A DNA stretch of 64,000 nt, from contig CM063503.1 of assembly GCA_032207245.1 (NCBI GenBank), positions 59,763,076-59,827,075 of the forward strand. Direction: 5' to 3'. The notes beneath the pieces are model-generated. The model was not told where the DNA came from. It did no database searches and was given only the letters and a program-made list of their open reading frames with translations. Within the stretch, counting starts at the first letter, position 1, and each line of letters starts with the position of its first letter. The DNA is from Pardosa pseudoannulata (Eukaryota > Arthropoda > Arachnida > Araneae > Lycosidae). Shown here piece after piece: positions 20,867 to 32,440 of this stretch. A program made the translations under genes and the position numbers.

Positions 20867-23207
20867 CAATCATAGAAAACTTTTTAAAACTTGATATTTT
20901 AACTTTAATATTTTTGGGGAATCACCTATACCTACTATCATGATTTTTGTATTGTTCGTGTTTTCACTTTTAAAATCTCAAATTCAAAAGAAAAAAACAT
21001 AGTTCATGAGTTTTACTTTGACTGGTAAATTTAATGAGTCCTTTACTCTTTTCTAAAGAATTGACTTTAGCCACACAAAATTATATACAAAACTAAGGTC
21101 AGTAATTAACTAAGGAAAAAAAATTTAATTAAAATTCCGCATTGTTATCCACAGATATATCATAAGTCCAAACTATTTAGAAACTTTAAACATGCCATCC
21201 CTTTAGCAACAGAAAACAATTATTCACAATTGGTATGAGATTTCTTCATTAGTATAAACAGTTTAATATAAATAGATTGTCTGTAGTTCTCAGAGTACTC
21301 TCATGTTGGATGTACGGAAGCAAAGTTAAAAAGATATCAAAGTTAGTTATCTAATGACATTTTTTGCTCCAGCCAACTTGTCAACAAGAAAAAAAACAAA
21401 TTTTACAATTGAAGTCGTAGTGTGTTATATTTCTAAGTTTTATTAAGGTAACATTCATAGTTCATGTATATAAACTGCTTCGTTTTTCTTCCTTAGTTCT
21501 GAAAAGTACAACAGTTTTCCCTTTAGTATTTTAGGTAAACATAATATAAATGTAAGCTTACACACTTATCACTGAACACTTTAGATGCTACTCATTTTTC
21601 GATTTTCTAAAAAAGTAAGTTTTTCAACTTCTTACACATGATAACACATCTTTACTCTCACATTCCCGTGAATAACGAGTCAAAAGTGCATATAAAAATC
21701 AGAGATCAGATTCTGATAGCCAAAACAGTTGTCACCGAAGAAATGTTTATAACGCTACGGTCTATTTATTGTTTTGCTACACGAAGTCTAATGAAACCGG
21801 GACCTACTTCTTAAAGCCAATTTCGGACGGCTACTGGAGAAATGAATTAAGTTTACATCCCTTAGGTACATTACTTTCTTTAACGTAGACATAATCGTAC
21901 TTTCAAGTGAATGTTTCAAGCTGGAAATACAACTAAATAACAAATATAAAGAATAACGCTGTTTTATTTAAAACTGTACTACTTGGGGAATAACTTGAAT
22001 TTTTACTAACTTGGATTACTTACCACAGTTTTAAAATCAACATTCAAAGTAGCAGATTCCTTTATATATTGGAAAGTGAAATCAAAATTCAAAACCAGTT
22101 AGTACATAAATCACAACAGATATAAAACCTTCTAACAAAGCATTTGCCACTTTTAGCATTTTGAAACAGATTATAATGTGCAAAATTTACATTTCAGACG
22201 CTATAAAATACCCACGAAAAACACTAAATCAGTGTTTTGGTTAGGGTTTAATAGAGCAAGGTACTGTTTAGCACATAATCGCCATATAAGAGATTTAAAA
22301 ATACCAAAGTCAAATAAAAAAAGAGTGCTTAATAACTTAAATAATGATATAAACAATGTATAGCTAACATATTAATGCATAGCGTTCTTTTCCCTACACT
22401 AGAAAGCTATTCATATTCTCAGACGCTTTATAATTAAAATAATAAAATGTTAAAAGTTGAAAATAGCCATCATATGCATTGCATCCTATTGTAAAATGAA
22501 AACTTTATTACTTACCTTTCCATATTTCAAATTCAATGGAAAAAAAAGTTATATGGCAGGCGGAACAACAGTAACAACATTCGACAAAAACAGGAAAGCT
22601 TTCTGCGGTTAAAGGCAGTTAAAAATAAATTGTACAATTTTTATGTTTCCTTGAACGAATTTTCCTTTTACTGAATGGAAATGATAGTCCTTATAAACAA
22701 TCCACCAAATTTTCAAGGATTTTTCTAATATTATAACTTTGCATTTCGATCGACATTTCATGATTATCCGAGACTAGCGCAGATATTTCCTTTTTCGATA
22801 TGTACATAAACTGAAACCCGGTGTATAATTATACCTATTATAATAGTTATAAACTTTCCTTTACTGAACTGCTTTTACGAATGATAGAAATTTCTAATCA
22901 CGAAATTCTAAAATCTCAGCTAGTTAATTTAAAAAGGACCATCTTTGATGTACAAACTACAGCTAATCACTAAGGACAAGTTGTAATATTCAAAGTCGTC
23001 TAGATCTCATACTTTTGCTCACAGGAGTTCATAATGACTTCGATTGAAAATATTTATCAATAAACAGTCCAAAGAAATGACCCGGTCTTTCTAGGTTAAA
23101 CCTTAAATCCATGTCTCATTATTCCTTATAAAGCAAAACGTATGACGATTTTGCTTCCAACCCATCCAAAGTATCCGGTATATGCCCATTCTTTACGTAT
23201 GTACATA
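20867..23207. other. transposon-island spacer, no gene seen
   Basis: AT-rich with scattered CpG. It contains a partial SINE (21752-21836) and diverged dispersed repeats. The segment around 22077-22160 aligns loosely with 24037-24125, and 22381-22640 aligns loosely with 31170-31440. No coding sequence is recognised. Confidence 0.5.
21752..21836 (-). mobile_element. tRNA-derived SINE, family A copy 3 (partial, tRNA head missing)
   Basis: Matches only the 3' half of the family, from GCTACGGTCTA to CGGACGGCTAC on the plus strand. Confidence 0.75.
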
Positions 23208-23740
23208 CAGGGTGTTTCAAAAATGACCGGTGTATGTGAAAAATCAATAAAAACTAAACGGGCAGCTATAAAAATACAATTTTCAGGCAGACAAACTTTC
23301 TAAAATAGTTACAATTTTCAACAACAGATGGCGCTGCAATTTGAAAGATCTAGAAAAAACGCAGTCTGTGAGTTCGCAAATCTGTAAGTCGTCTTTCTGC
23401 TGTAAGAGTATGCACAGATTACAAGTTTGCTGTGAAAATAGGGTTTATTCCTCAGAACAGAAGACTGCCTGGCCTGAAACGTGTACACAGGTTTCTAAAT
23501 TTCGTTCTGAGACTAAGCCATATTATTGCTGCGCATGGTGGATATGTGGAAAATATAGTAGATTTTTTTCCGTTTGCAGCGCCATCTGTTGCGAAATATT
23601 GTAACTAATTTTGAAATTTGTCTGCCTGAAAATTTACTCTTGTCCCAAGCATATTGCAATAAACGGTGTATTTTTATCACTGCCCGCTTAGTTTTTGTTG
23701 ATTTTTCAAATATACCGCCGGTCATTTTTGAAACACCCTG
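23208..23740 (+). mobile_element. 533-bp TA-flanked inverted-repeat element with transposase remnant
   Basis: Bounded by TA on both sides. Its ends are CAGGGTGTTTCAAAAATG and the inverted equivalent. The inverted repeats extend about 130 bp (left) and 165 bp (right) with an extra ~37 bp in the right arm, both ending at a CAGATGGCGCTGCAA segment. Between the arms a plus-strand frame reads FVLRLSHIIAAHGGYVENI, like the C-terminal HGG[HY][IV]E end of Tc1/mariner-type transposases (family knowledge). It is a non-autonomous deletion derivative, probably IS630/Tc1/mariner group. Confidence 0.8.
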
Positions 23741-24277
23741 TATTTGCCTACATGTATTCATTATCACTGAAACCTCATTTTGGTACTTTAGCCCTAACTA
23801 TTCAGGAAATCCCCTTACAGTAATATTTTTATATTTAACTTCTATTTGCTCTTTTATTGCTCATTTCTGTAAACATTTGTACTCAATACGCATACTACCA
23901 ATCGAAGTTCAATCTGTTATCTTGTTTGACGATTATGTGTACTTTTTTGCATTTCATGTGATTCTCTGGAATCCGACAAGAGAAGTAAACTGCAGTTTTA
24001 AGGCAGCAAATAGCAAAACTCTTTTTGCATTAGAAAATGAAATCAAAATTAAAAACAAGATGGGACTATCTACAACAGATATAAAAGTGGCTAATAAAGC
24101 TATTAACATTTTAAAATTGTTTACAATTGGCAAGGTATGCACTTAAGGAGTTATAAAATATCTAAGAAAAGTGTTGAAATTGGTTCACTCTGTATTAAAA
24201 TAAATTATAATATAAAAGGTGAAATTTAATGGGGCAAGGACTCGTATAATACGTAAACACAAAACACCCGAAATTAA

Positions 24278-24413
24278 GGGCCGGTCTTACCAAAGTCATT
24301 TAACGGCTAACCGTGATTAATCCATGGCGCCAACCAGTAGTAGGACGCAATTCTCATTTTAAACAGAGATTAATCGCGGTTAGTAGTTAAACGACTTTGG
24401 TGACACCGGCCCC
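24278..24413. mobile_element. MITE M1, copy 1 (136 bp)
   Basis: About 44-bp terminal inverted repeats of the type GGCCGGTCTCACCAAAGTCG, continuing into CGGCTAACCGCGATTAA. No coding capacity. The target duplication is not clear. Confidence 0.8.
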
Positions 24414-24430
24414 AATCCCAGACAGAAAAG

Positions 24431-24593
24431 TGGTTTGGGTTGGAGCGCTGTGGTCTACTGTTTTGCTTACGAGGGCTAATTAGAACGGGACCTACTGCTT
24501 AAAGACGATTCCGAACGACTTCAAACACCCATGCCAGGAGCGGTATTCAAACCCGCGAGCTCTGGTACGAAGAGCAGCGGCTCTACCATTCAT
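24431..24593 (-). mobile_element. tRNA-derived SINE, family A copy 4
   Basis: Full-length copy at the start of a local tandem array. It shares a variant (AACGACTTC, CCAGGAGCGGTATTCAAACC) with copy 5 that the other copies lack. Confidence 0.85.
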
Positions 24594-24652
24594 ACATAAT
24601 AGACATCCATGTGATACGTACAAACTAATAGTAAATATTTAAAAACAGAAAA

Positions 24653-24820
24653 GTAGTTTTGGTTAGGTTTGGAGCGCTATGGTCTACTGTTTTGCTCAAG
24701 GGGGCTAATGAGACCGGGACCTACTGCTTAAAGCCGATTCCGAACGACTTCGAACACCCACGCCAGGAGCGGTATTCAAACCCGCGAGCTCTTAGTACCG
24801 AAGAGCAGCGTTCTACCATC
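24653..24820 (-). mobile_element. tRNA-derived SINE, family A copy 5
   Basis: Near-duplicate of copy 4. Its flank GATACGTACAAACTA is also repeated, which shows tandem duplication of SINE plus flank rather than independent insertion. Confidence 0.85.
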
Positions 24821-24903
24821 CTTACACAACAGATAGCCATTTGATACGTACAAACTACGTATCAAATTTGCTACTTAATAGCAAAAGTTTAAAAAGCAGA
24901 AAA

Positions 24904-25070
24904 GGGGTTTGGGTTTGGGTCTACTGTTTTGCTTACAAGGCCTTATGATACCGAGACCTACTGTTTAAAGATTATTCCGAATGGCTACGAACATCTATGC
25001 AATCAGTCAGATTCTAACTCGTAAACTCCGGTATCAAAGCGCAGCCTACTATTCGGCTATCGTTCAACTC
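24904..25070 (-). mobile_element. tRNA-derived SINE, family A copy 6
   Basis: Third SINE of the 24.4-25.1 kb array, more diverged, preceded by the same AAAAGCAGAAAAG junction. A separate tRNA-head-only fragment follows at 25071-25137. Confidence 0.8.
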
Positions 25071-25137
25071 AGTGGAATTCGAACCAACGATATTCTAATA
25101 CCGAAGAGCAGAACCCTACTTCTTCGTCTATTGTTTG
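25071..25137 (-). mobile_element. tRNA-derived SINE, family A head fragment
   Basis: Only the tRNA-like head is present (plus strand GTGGAATTCGAACCAACG, then CCGAAGAGCAGAACCCTA), joined directly to copy 6. Confidence 0.7.
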
Positions 25138-25375
25138 AACAAACTTAGTCGGTAAAAAGTACAGCACCCATAAAATCAAATTTTTCAAATCAAAAGCAAC
25201 CTGGTTTATAAATCTAAAGAATGTCTACTAAGGTGCTTCACGACAGCAAACGCTCTCACACTACCAACATCGCAAAACTATAACACTTTGACTCATTCTG
25301 TTCGGAGATCATCAACTATTCCACTTTTAGCCCTGATCTAACTTTTGATATTTTCACCTTCCTGAAGTCGTTTAA

Positions 25376-25509
25376 GGCCGGTCTCACTAAAGCCGTTTAA
25401 CAGCTAACCGCGATTAACCCATGGTACCAACCAATGGTGGGACGCAATTCTCCATTTAACCAGAGATTAATCGCGGTTAGCCGTTGAACGACTTTGGTAG
25501 GACCGACCC
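25376..25509. mobile_element. MITE M1, copy 2 (134 bp)
   Basis: Same inverted repeats and same central segment (CCAACCAATGGTGGGACGCA) as copy 1, same orientation. Confidence 0.8.
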
Positions 25510-26320
25510 TTAGGATGAAAGGGTTTTTGACCAAAGATAAGGTCCTAAATGTAGCCCTAACAATAAGCTAAAGACTCTTTGACAGAGGCATAAGGAAGCT
25601 CATCTCTCGGTTCACAAAGTACAACCAGAAGGAAAGCAAATACGTCGTAAACATGTGTTTGATATACGTATACAACCGGCGAAATTATGTTTCACTGATT
25701 ACACTGGAAATTAACCCCTATTATTTGAATTGCCAGAGCTTACTGAAAAAGAAATACGCAAGTAATTTGCAGTCTTGCAGCCATAAAAGAAAGCGAAGTA
25801 CAACATTGTAAAACTTTAAATTTATCTCCTATATAATAAAAGCCTAGGTTTTCTATCCGCCTGTCCTCGAATTTATGAAGCGATTGTTCCTGGAATGGAT
25901 AGAGGTATCCATATTGGATTCTTGATGAGTTATTAGCAAAGTTCGAAATCCACCCCTTCCCCCCTTTTCTAGCATTTAATGCCATTATTTCAAGCCCTGT
26001 TTTCTGCAGTTAAGATCAGGCGATTAAATTTATCAATTTGTCACATAATAAATATGTAAAAATAACATCTTTTTCTAGCATTATGACGTTATTCCTTTAA
26101 CCATCTCATTTAATCATTTCTTATTTTAAATTACTTAAATATTGTCTGCATTATTTTCATACGTTTTATCAGTAAATTTAGATATTACGTAAACAATTTT
26201 CTTTTATGTCTTGCTTAAATAATAGATTAGGTACATATGTGATAATTTTAAATTTAATCATCGATTATCTTTTGTTGAAATGAAAATTTTATCCCCAGTA
26301 TTAACAACAAATTGTATCTA
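25510..26320. other. spacer, nothing recognised
   Basis: Unique-looking AT-rich DNA between MITE copy 2 and the BEL/Pao remnant. Confidence 0.4.
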
Positions 26321-26960
26321 CCTCCAGGATGTAGTGGAAATGATAGTTTCATTCCTTTACTTCCATTAATTACTGTGGCAAAACAATGGAAATAACTTAA
26401 CGATAATTTCGACGTAGCTAAGAAAATTTTGAATTATCTTTCTAAATGAATTCAACGTGATTCTAAACTGCATTCAAAGTATCAGGATACTTTAGAGGAG
26501 TATGAAGATAAATAAATTATTGAGCGTGTACTAGATAATTCTCAGCCAAAAAATAAAGCATTTATTTTACCTGCCGTATAGGGTACTTTACAATTTTAGA
26601 AAATTAAAACTTTTACTGATCTCGTCAGATGACGGGCTATATACTAGTTTAGGATAAAAATGAATGTATCAACACACCGTCTTTGCAAGCCAAGAGCTAT
26701 GCAACAAATGCTCAAAGAAAAATACATCTTTAAATGTTTTTTCGCACCCCAGAGCAAGAGATCACGTGCTTTTGTTCCCAATGGACATTGATTATTCAGC
26801 GTTTTCTAGGAGTCAAAAGTGAACTTTGATCATTTAAGTTAGCTTGAAAACCACACAGGCACCAATTTAGTTATTGGAGGAGCTAAACTATTTTCCTAGG
26901 ACAGCAAAAAGATGGGTCAGTGGACAGAAAATTAGCATTTATCCTAGCGTTAGTATTGAG
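26320..26960 (+). mobile_element. heavily decayed BEL/Pao retrotransposon fragment
   Basis: Plus-strand frames with stops read AKKILNYLSK, IQRDSKLHSKYQDTLEEYED and IIERV near 26420-26535, like the BEL/Pao block before the RT (family pattern: RL..L...Y...+.EY...G.IE.V). Near 26855-26900, HTGTNLVIGGAKLFS resembles the BEL/Pao integrase D.GTNFVGA motif. The intervening pol is mostly deleted. Assignment rests on motif resemblance only. Confidence 0.45.
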
Positions 26961-28430
26961 AATATAGTAAAAAGAACTTAAGTCAGCAAACACTCCTTTA
27001 AATCTGACATTTTATGACTGGGAAATTAGACATTAAATAATGAGAAGGAGATAAAAAGAATTTTACGTATATAATTTAGGTGTAATAATTGTAATATATT
27101 ACACGTATATAAATTTCTAAAAATGTTTCAAAAACATAGTTCCTTTTCTGTTTTTAAAAATTGAACACTTTTTCTATCTGTATATGTCTCGTGGGGTTCT
27201 AAACATATTCTTTTATATCTTAAAAACATTCTGAAAATATTTTGAGGAATTATCCTGGTATGATAAAATTTCAGAAGTAACTAATAATCTAGAATTCAAT
27301 AAATTTTACATTAAATACTTTACAAGATTCCATTGTTAAAATAAATAAATATTTCAAACTGCAATTTTGTAATGCATTTAAACTTTGTATTTAATATATA
27401 ATATATAATCGTTAACTATAGTTTAATAATTCTATCTACCATACAACAATTTAAATCATTTCTGTTAAAAGTCACTGTAACAGAACTATTGCATTCATAA
27501 TGATGGACTCAAAAATTCACTTTTGTAGATTATCATCAATTACTTCTAACAATAATATTCAACTAAACATTTCCTCCCAGCCATTCCGTACAGCATAAAT
27601 GAGCTACGAAATCTGAAAGTACCCCATATAGTCTAGAATTTTTACTGCTGTCATACTTTTACCACACAATCCAATTAATGGAAGTTTCAAAACAAGACAT
27701 GGGGGATTGGAAGCACAGTGAGAATTTTTCGGATCTTATCCCCATGGCAACCATCATTAGCAACATAAGCATCATCTGCTGTTGCCAACCAGTTTGTACT
27801 CGTAGAGGAAAGTGAATTTTCCCTATGTTTGCCATAAAAGAGTGAAGAGACGTAGGAGATTCGATATAATGAAATGGAAAAGGGGAAGATATCAGCTAAA
27901 GGGCACGTTCTGCCTTTAGCAAGGATTGATTACTCAACTACCTCGTATAGTGTAATGTAAATTAGTAACAACGTTTTCAACCAGCTAGAATCAATAATAG
28001 GTTTAATCTCCAGTTTCACTATGCCATATTTGATAAGGTAGTTTTATATCTGACTTTTCGGTTTAAATAAATGTGACTATAAAAATTTTCTTTAACTGGA
28101 TACAGTCAAGTATTTGGCCTAGATCCCCGTTGAAGCATGCCTAATTGTTCCATTAGGGTTTGAAAATACGATGATTTTAACATTGTTTGTCCTTAAGCAT
28201 ATTAAACAAAAATAATATTGTATGTTAAGATTAATTTCCTTGAGCTTAAAACTTTTATTTAGTTTCGTTGACTTCTTAAATTTATTCAAATAGAGTTGTT
28301 AAATTTATACGCATTTCTTTAAAGCATTTCATGAAAGTGGATTTTTTTAGATATAATTGGTTAAAAATATTTAAATAAAGTCTTTGTTGTATACTTGGTT
28401 TTTATTATTCCTATTGGATTTGTATTGAGG
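26961..28430. other. spacer, nothing recognised
   Basis: AT-rich; 27560-27960 is slightly more GC-rich and may be old repeat DNA, but no frame or motif is identifiable. Confidence 0.4.
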
Positions 28431-28481
28431 TTTGGTTTGGTTTGGAGCGCTACGGTCTACTGTTTTGCACACGAGGGATTT
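28431..28481 (-). mobile_element. tRNA-derived SINE, family A copy 7 (3' end only)
   Basis: Three GGTTT repeats followed by GGAGCGCTACGGTCTACTG on the plus strand; the 3' end of a truncated copy, with the best CCAAAC tail in the window. Confidence 0.75.
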
Positions 28482-28640
28482 GTATTGAACAATAGCTTAA
28501 ATCAATCTAAAAAATATGAAGTCTAAGTGACTTTGAATATCATAGCCTTCCTTCATTAGTGGTAACTTGTAATTTTAAACAGCATAGGATGTCATTTATA
28601 AAAAAAAAAAAGAAATATTCTGTGATAGATTTGGTATTTT

Positions 28641-28813
28641 GGGTTTGGGGTGATATGATCTACTTTATTACGACGCAAAAAATAATGAGACTGGGGCCTA
28701 CTGCTTAAAGCCGACTCCAAACTGCTATAAACATACATACCAGCAGTGAGATTCGAGCCCATGAAATCGGGTACAGAAGAGCAGCGCTCTACTCATTCAG
28801 TCGTCGTTCGGCT
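28641..28813 (-). mobile_element. tRNA-derived SINE, family A copy 8
   Basis: Full length, diverged; box B complement reads GAGATTCGAGCCCATG. Confidence 0.8.
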
Positions 28814-29465
28814 ATTCCATGACAGAAGATTTATTTGCTATCATATGTAAACACAGTATTAGAAATTGGAGCTTTTCAATGGATAGAGCTATTTGTCATG
28901 TTTTCAGATGATGTATCTGCAGAAAAGTAAATTCACGATCAAGGCTTTAAAAGAATAAAAATGCAGATCCAAATAAAATTATATATAACAACTGATCCTT
29001 TAAAATATGCTCTATTGTTTACACAATTGTGTCTACCTTCGCTAAAAAGAAAAAATCACTTACAGAGAATAAAAATTCTATTAAGTATTTTTAACTGTTC
29101 CTAAATCAGGGCACTAGGCGTTAATGGATTAGTAACCTCCCATATATCTAACTGAAAATTGAGATCTTAAACACTTTTAGACAGTTAATTTGTTCTTGCA
29201 ATAGACTACATGGCTGTTAACTTTTTATTTTCCTGTTAAAAAGGTTTTTCGAATTCCAATATTAGATTTGTTTATTATTTTAATATGCATACTGGACCCG
29301 ACAGACATTGTCCTGTTTTAACACTGTAAATCGAAAATTTGTAAAATGTTTTTAAATAAATTATAAATTGGAACATTTATGGAAAATTAAGGAAAAAAAT
29401 ATTTTTAAAAATCTTGATGAAACCACGCTTACATTTATCACAAACGTAATTAGATTAAATTGAAA

Positions 29466-29790
29466 CTCCCTCATCGCCTGTACAAGGAAGGGTTCGATTC
29501 TGGGACTTCACGAGGCCGTTCTGAAGGCCTTTGCGCTGACAACTGAGCCATCAATACACTCGGAAAGAGCGGTTTCAAGCGGTATTATAATAATCTCAAT
29601 AAGCACGAAATTCTGGATTTTTAATAAAAAAAAACCATTTTTATCGGATTAAATTGTGAATCTAAACCATTCTCGAATCAACTTAATTACATACGCAAAA
29701 TTTCATCAAAATCAGTCCAGCCGTTTAAGAGGAGTTCTATTACAAACACACGGGCAGAAGAGTTTTATATATAAAAATTGCTAGATGCTA
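29466..29790 (+). mobile_element. repeat with LINE-like 3' tail
   Basis: 29690-29790 contains a GCAAAATTTCATCAAAATC...GTCCAGCCGTTTA...GGAGTTC...ACAAACACACGG...TTTATATATA series. I recall it as a conserved 3' end of RTE-type LINEs and their SINEs in arthropods. The part at 29466-29575 has GGGTTCGATTC and an inverted CAACTGAGCCATC, suggesting a rearranged tRNA-like head. Confidence 0.45.
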
Positions 29791-30045
29791 TTACAAAATT
29801 TTTAAAAAAAGTCATCACTCATCTTTAATAATTAGCTTTTACTTTCTGCTAATGATTTAGCTTAGTGTAAAAGAATTGCATCAGTAAACGTTCTCGCTAC
29901 TGTTGGTGGGTTCAAATGGAAAGGTTAAGTGTTTCCAGCGCCCTATCTTGCTCCGACCCTGGCTGGAGAGAACAGGTCTCCCCTTTCCTACATGAGTGAG
30001 AGAGTGAAATTGCCGGAGTGTTTGTCCCCCTCAGTGCAATTAGGA

Positions 30046-30220
30046 GGTTGGTTTGGATCGCTGTGGTCTACTTTTTGCAACAAGAGGCGTAATGAGACCG
30101 GGAACTACTGCTTAAAGCCGATTCCGAAGGGTTACGAACATCCATGCAACAATGGGATTCGAATCCACAATCTCTGGTACCGAAGATAAGCGCCCTAACC
30201 ATTCGGTCATCGTTCGGTCT
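30046..30220 (-). mobile_element. tRNA-derived SINE, family A copy 9
   Basis: Full-length, well preserved; both promoter boxes are recognisable (complement of GGGATTCGAATCCAC and of CTAACCATTCGGTCATC). Confidence 0.87.
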
Positions 30221-30687
30221 GCAATTGTCAGGAGTTCACGGCAAAAGAAGGTCATAAAGAAGGAATCAGCTTAAACAGAGGTAGCAAGATTCACCTTTTT
30301 TATTTATTTTTTTAACATTCCCCGACACCATCTTCTCTCACCCTATGACACTAGCCTTGCAGTACCTAACTAAAAACAAACATTAAGTAGACTTGGACAG
30401 ATTAACAAAACAATACATAGATTATTGATGGTTAAGATTTAAGTTGTAAAATAAATTGCCGCCAGTGGTAAGTCGTCTCTCTTTATATCTTCTCGTGTCT
30501 ATTTTACTTGAGCTGCTCAACAGACATGGTTTTCATGTGGTACTTGTTGGGTACATTGTTTTTTTTCACATCTACATGGTACATTGTTGTTTTCACATGT
30601 TGGTAGTTTCACATGTGCAATGTTGTATGGTTGAATTTCTATTCTTTTATTAACCTTTTCCCCAACATGGTACAATACTTCGAGGTG

Positions 30688-30832
30688 CTATGATTAATTT
30701 TTCTAATGAGGGTTAATCAGACTGGGACCTACTGATTAAAACATTTCCCACACGGCCACAAATATCCATATTTGCTGTGGAATTGAAACCCACAAACTCC
30801 AATACCAACAGGCAGTGTCTGTTATACCTTTT
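30688..30832 (-). mobile_element. tRNA-derived SINE, family A copy 10 (diverged)
   Basis: Body and head are recognisable (GACTGGGACCTACTGATTAAA; GGAATTGAAACCCACAAACTC) but the 3' end is lost. Confidence 0.75.
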
Positions 30833-32180
30833 TTTAAATGTATGATTTAATTATCTTTTTCTGCTTGCAAATATTAAAATATCTTAGTCATTCTTTGTGT
30901 AAGATACTTTTATAATTCTTATTCTATATTGTGCTTTCCAAAAACTGGACCGAGAAAAAATGCTACAAAGTTTTCATAGAAATGACCACGAAAAAAAATG
31001 TATACTTTTTCTGCAAAGAGAGTAACTCGGGAGAAATTCTGCTTGAAAATAAATGAGCTTAAAATAGAAATATTTAGCTAGGAATGTTTCTAAAATCTCA
31101 AAATACATACTAAGTTAAAGAAATAAAATTCTGAGAATAATTTAGAATTTATAGAATTGCCTTTCTTAATCCTAGAACGCTATACTTATATCTCGGAGAC
31201 TTTTTTATAATTAAAGTAAACTGTTAAACGCTGAAAATAATTTTAATATGCATTAAATCATTTTCAACGAAATAGTGTGTATTACTTGGCTTTCCTTGCT
31301 TTATAATAAAATTTTAAAAAGTTGTCTTCCAGATGAAACAATAGTAACGACGTTCGACAGCAGGATAGTCCTCTAGGACTAAAGAGAAACCATCACTTTT
31401 AAGTAACTTAAGGTAAATTTCTGTTTGCTACGGCTTACCTTGTATTTTTCTGTTATTACCCAAAATACTTCAAGTTTCTAGCATTTGTTATGCATTTAAT
31501 TATTTTCTAGAAATATTTATTTTTCTGAACAAATGAAAATTATTTTTATAAAAAAGTAAGCACGTGTTTTAAAAATTTCAAATTTTACTCACTTACAACA
31601 CAGAATGTGTTTCACTAAATTTTTTTGCATTAATGTAAACATTAGGACAATTTGGTAAAGTTCCTTATTTGAATTTTAGAAAACTATCAAATTTTACACC
31701 AAAAGAATAGATTTTTTTAAATAAAGGTTAACATAAGATTCTAAAATTATAGTTGAAATATTATAATTAGCAAATGAAATTTTAAAAGTGATTAAAACAA
31801 ATAGATGGAATTTTCTTGTGACTTTATAATGGGCATACCTTGAAATTTTGAAATTAATATAGGAGTTTTTATTTAATTTAGAGTGCCCGAATTGTTCAAA
31901 AATACTATTTTATGTAAAACACATTCAAAGTTAAATTTGCATATCTTCATTATGCTTTGAAATTTATTAATGGTCTTATGATTTGTAATAGAAATATTTT
32001 GTTGAGATTTATTTTATAAAATTAATAATTATTAAAGCATTCTAAAAATGCAAAATATAAAAGTTCCATTTTAAGGTTTAAAAGTGAATCAATATTTTCT
32101 TTTAATATTTTTTCATTTAATCCCCACGCTAAAAAGCTCATAAAAATATATTTCTGATCTAAATCAATCTGTATTTTAAT
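30833..32180. other. spacer, no gene seen
   Basis: AT-rich. 31170-31440 loosely matches 22381-22640 (shared AACAGTAACAACATTCGAC-like core), so part of it is an old dispersed repeat. Confidence 0.45.
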
Positions 32181-32184
32181 TTGA

Positions 32185-32440
32185 CTAAATCTTGCTAGGA
32201 TCATTGCTTACTTTGACATCTTTGAGACAATATCTTAGTGTTATTGACAGTCGAGGTGTCTCAAGGCTCATGCAAACTTTTTTCCTCCATTTCATTAAGT
32301 CGAAACTAATCTCTTTTCCAAGGAGAGCTCGCAAGTTACCCCTATTGTCGATTCTAGAGGCTGAGGACGCATTCTCATAATGACGGTTTCTATGGTAACT
32401 GGCTATTAGAAAATCCTTCCCACAATACAGATTCTTGTTA
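32185..32440 (-). pseudogene. hAT-type transposase fragment (decayed)
   Basis: A minus-strand frame reads DFLIASYHRNRHYENASSAS, NRGNLRALLGKEISFDLMKW and onward. This parallels the hAT/ZMYM-like pattern LAFRGH.E......NRGNF.ELL......D..L. It is only about 85 codons and has no start or DDE residues. Confidence 0.5.

Noticed and set aside
23574..24146. 190-codon plus-strand frame
   Set aside because: It starts in the right inverted repeat of the TIR element and runs into unrelated DNA; Phe/Ile-rich with no domain.
24278..25509. CRISPR-like array from repeated elements
   Set aside because: The repeats are SINE and MITE copies of 130-170 bp with unequal spacing in a eukaryotic genome; there are no short direct repeats with spacers.
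29929..30189. 86-codon plus-strand frame
   Set aside because: More than half of it is antisense to a family A SINE.
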